Shown here one piece after another: positions 63,099-64,000 of a stretch of DNA of 64,000 nt. Position 1 is the stretch's first letter; each line of letters starts with the position of its first letter. A program made the translations under genes and the position numbers. Under the pieces are notes generated by a model. It was given only the letters and a program-made list of their open reading frames with translations, was not told the DNA's origin and searched no databases. Source of the stretch: Nocardia sp. XZ_19_385 (GTDB lineage: Bacteria; Actinomycetota; Actinomycetes; Mycobacteriales; Mycobacteriaceae); the NCBI RefSeq assembly GCF_015355755.1, contig NZ_JACVEE010000003.1, forward strand, positions 434,001 through 498,000, given 5' to 3'.

Positions 63099-63175
63099 GT
63101 ATGCGGATCGTGCACTCCACGGCTCCGTCGGCTGATTTTGGCGAAATCCGAAGGAATATTGCACGATCTGCATAC
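63099..63175. repeat. Long intergenic hairpin repeat, family B copy 2
   Basis: A 16-bp stem with one G-U pair (63099-63114 with 63160-63175) encloses a 45-base loop. Its arm GTATGCGGATCGTGCA matches copy 1 (GTATGCAGATCGCGCA) at 14 of 16 positions, and the loop also resembles copy 1. It lies downstream of the PadR gene. Confidence 0.75.
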
Positions 63176-63177
63176 TT

Positions 63178-63203
63178 TCCACAGGCTGTGGAGCTATCCA
63201 CAG
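63178..63203. repeat. TCCACAG repeats before the DUF559 gene
   Basis: TCCACAG-g-CTGTGGA (63178-63192) is a perfect inverted repeat and a third TCCACAG follows at 63197-63203. The string resembles part of a DnaA box (TTATCCACA), but there is no cluster of full boxes, so an origin is not indicated. It may bind a regulator of the next gene. Confidence 0.45.
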
Positions 63204-63265
63204 GCGCAGGTATTTCCGCAGGTGAGCATCTAAGAGTTGGGGCGCGCTCCAGTCATGCTCTAGCC

Positions 63266-64000
63266 ATGGTGATCACACGCGGGGAATTGCTCGCGACGGG
63301 GACCTCCCGGTCGGCGATCGATGCTCGGTTGCGGCGGGGCGTCTATACGCGGTTGCTGCCTGGGACTTATTGCCTGGGTGCGCCGAAGCCGCTGGATCGG
63401 TGCCGAGCCATTGTCGCTTGGCTGCCCTCTGCGGTGCTGAGCCACCGCACCGCGGCTTGGTTGTGGCACATGCTCGGGGAGGAGCCTGTCGTCTTCGAGG
63501 CGACAGTGCCAACCGGCACCTATCGGCGAACGCCTGATTGGCTGCACTTGTATCGCCGTGAGCTTCCTGCCGGGTCCGTCGGCGAGGCGTGGGACTTGCC
63601 CACCACCTCGCCAGCACTCACCTTGCTGGATTGTGTCGCTGTGTCGGCAGGCGACGCGGCCGACCGGCTGGTGGACGAAAACCTCCGCAGGCGCGTACCG
63701 CCGCAGGAAGTCGCAGACCTGTGCGCGTCGGGCAAACGGGGTACCGCCGCGATGCGGCGGCAACTGCGGGAAGCGGCGCTGGACTTCGCATCAGAGCCCG
63801 AGCGCTTGTTCGCGCGGGCACTGGCCCGGCGTGGAGTGCATATGTTCCCCAACGAGAGTGTCGGGCCGTATGTCTGCGATTTCGTGGACAAAGCGTCGCG
63901 CACGATCATCGAGATCGATGGACGGGAGTTCCACAGTGAGCCAGGTGTATTCCGTCAGGATCGCCGCCGTCAGAACAGCCTGCTGCTCGACAAGTGGCTG
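63266..64000 (+). CDS. DUF559 domain protein with AbiEi-like N terminus (partial)
   Basis: A frame starting at ATG 63266 stays open to the edge of the window and encodes 245 residues. The N terminus (MVITRGELLATGTSRSAIDARL) looks like the winged helix of AbiEi-type antitoxins, and the part from about residue 190 on is a DUF559/Vsr-like nuclease fold, with CDFVDKASRTIIEIDGREFH giving the expected Asp and Glu-x-Asp pattern. The gene continues beyond 64000. No toxin partner is seen upstream. Many actinobacteria carry several of these; their role is unknown. Confidence 0.75.
   Translation, partial: MVITRGELLATGTSRSAIDARLRRGVYTRLLPGTYCLGAPKPLDRCRAIVAWLPSAVLSHRTAAWLWHMLGEEPVVFEATVPTGTYRRTPDWLHLYRRELPAGSVGEAWDLPTTSPALTLLDCVAVSAGDAADRLVDENLRRRVPPQEVADLCASGKRGTAAMRRQLREAALDFASEPERLFARALARRGVHMFPNESVGPYVCDFVDKASRTIIEIDGREFHSEPGVFRQDRRRQNSLLLDKWL

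Noticed and set aside
63178..63203. DnaA boxes or replication origin
   Set aside because: Only partial boxes (TCCACAG) are present and no dnaA, dnaN or AT-rich unwinding region is near.

Overview
The window is high-GC actinobacterial DNA. Its content suggests a mycolic-acid-containing actinomycete, most likely Nocardia or a close relative: CysD/CysN-type sulfate activation, PtpB-type phosphatases, many IclR, TetR and PadR regulators, many short-chain dehydrogenases, steroid-ring catabolic enzymes resembling those of Mycobacterium and Rhodococcus, and short mostly tightly packed operons with TGATG or ATGA stop/start overlaps. The species is an inference. No rRNA, tRNA, CRISPR array, transposase or prophage gene was seen.

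Layout. 0-5.2 kb: the start of cysN, then cysD, an IclR regulator with a perfect KstR-type box in its leader, and a divergent DUF1214, short-chain dehydrogenase and sulfotransferase operon. 5.2-11.2 kb: thioesterase, HAD phosphatase, a TetR gene divergent from two SRPBCC-like genes, a hydrolase, an ABC ATPase and its GntR/FCD regulator. 11.2-15.2 kb: a 13-residue leucine leader peptide with an attenuator, a leuA lacking the usual C-terminal regulatory domain, and a large LuxR-type ATPase regulator. 15.2-19.4 kb: HsaD-like and HsaA-like enzymes and an FAD protein that may be a 3-ketosteroid delta-4(5-alpha)-dehydrogenase. 19.6-23 kb: an epimerase/phosphohistidine-domain fusion followed by a secreted PtpB-type phosphatase. 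23-27.3 kb: amidohydrolase, zinc alcohol dehydrogenase and an unknown protein. 27.5-34 kb: sugar isomerase, sugar kinase, a thioredoxin-like protein and a GH172 (DUF2961) hydrolase in one operon, with a GH43-type hydrolase nearby. 34-40 kb: membrane protein, a second phosphohistidine-domain protein plus PtpB-type phosphatase pair, and an ABC exporter. 40-47 kb: KstD with four short-chain dehydrogenases, a luciferase-like flavin enzyme and an esterase. 47-56 kb: TAXI-TRAP transporter, AraC regulator, DUF2867, class V aminotransferase, metallo-beta-lactamase fold protein, SnoaL-like protein, nitrilase and a small helical protein. 56-63 kb: a six-gene operon (HsaB-like, KshA, small Cys protein, HsaC-like, luciferase-like enzyme, zinc dehydrogenase) divergent from an IclR gene, then a PadR gene. 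The right edge cuts a DUF559 gene.

How they work together. Counterparts of most 3-ketosteroid A/B-ring steps (KstD, KshA, HsaA, HsaB, HsaC, HsaD) lie in this one window but in three places; the reductase KshB and the later enzymes are not here. A shared 13-15 bp motif before the 44-kb and 61-kb units suggests that the IclR protein at 61.5 kb controls both. A second theme is pentose salvage: GH172 and GH43-type hydrolases with a FucI-like isomerase and an FGGY kinase would fit recovery of D-arabinose from cell-wall arabinan. A third is the twofold pairing of a swivelling phosphohistidine domain protein with a PtpB-type phosphatase. Intergenic regions carry two families of long hairpin repeats.
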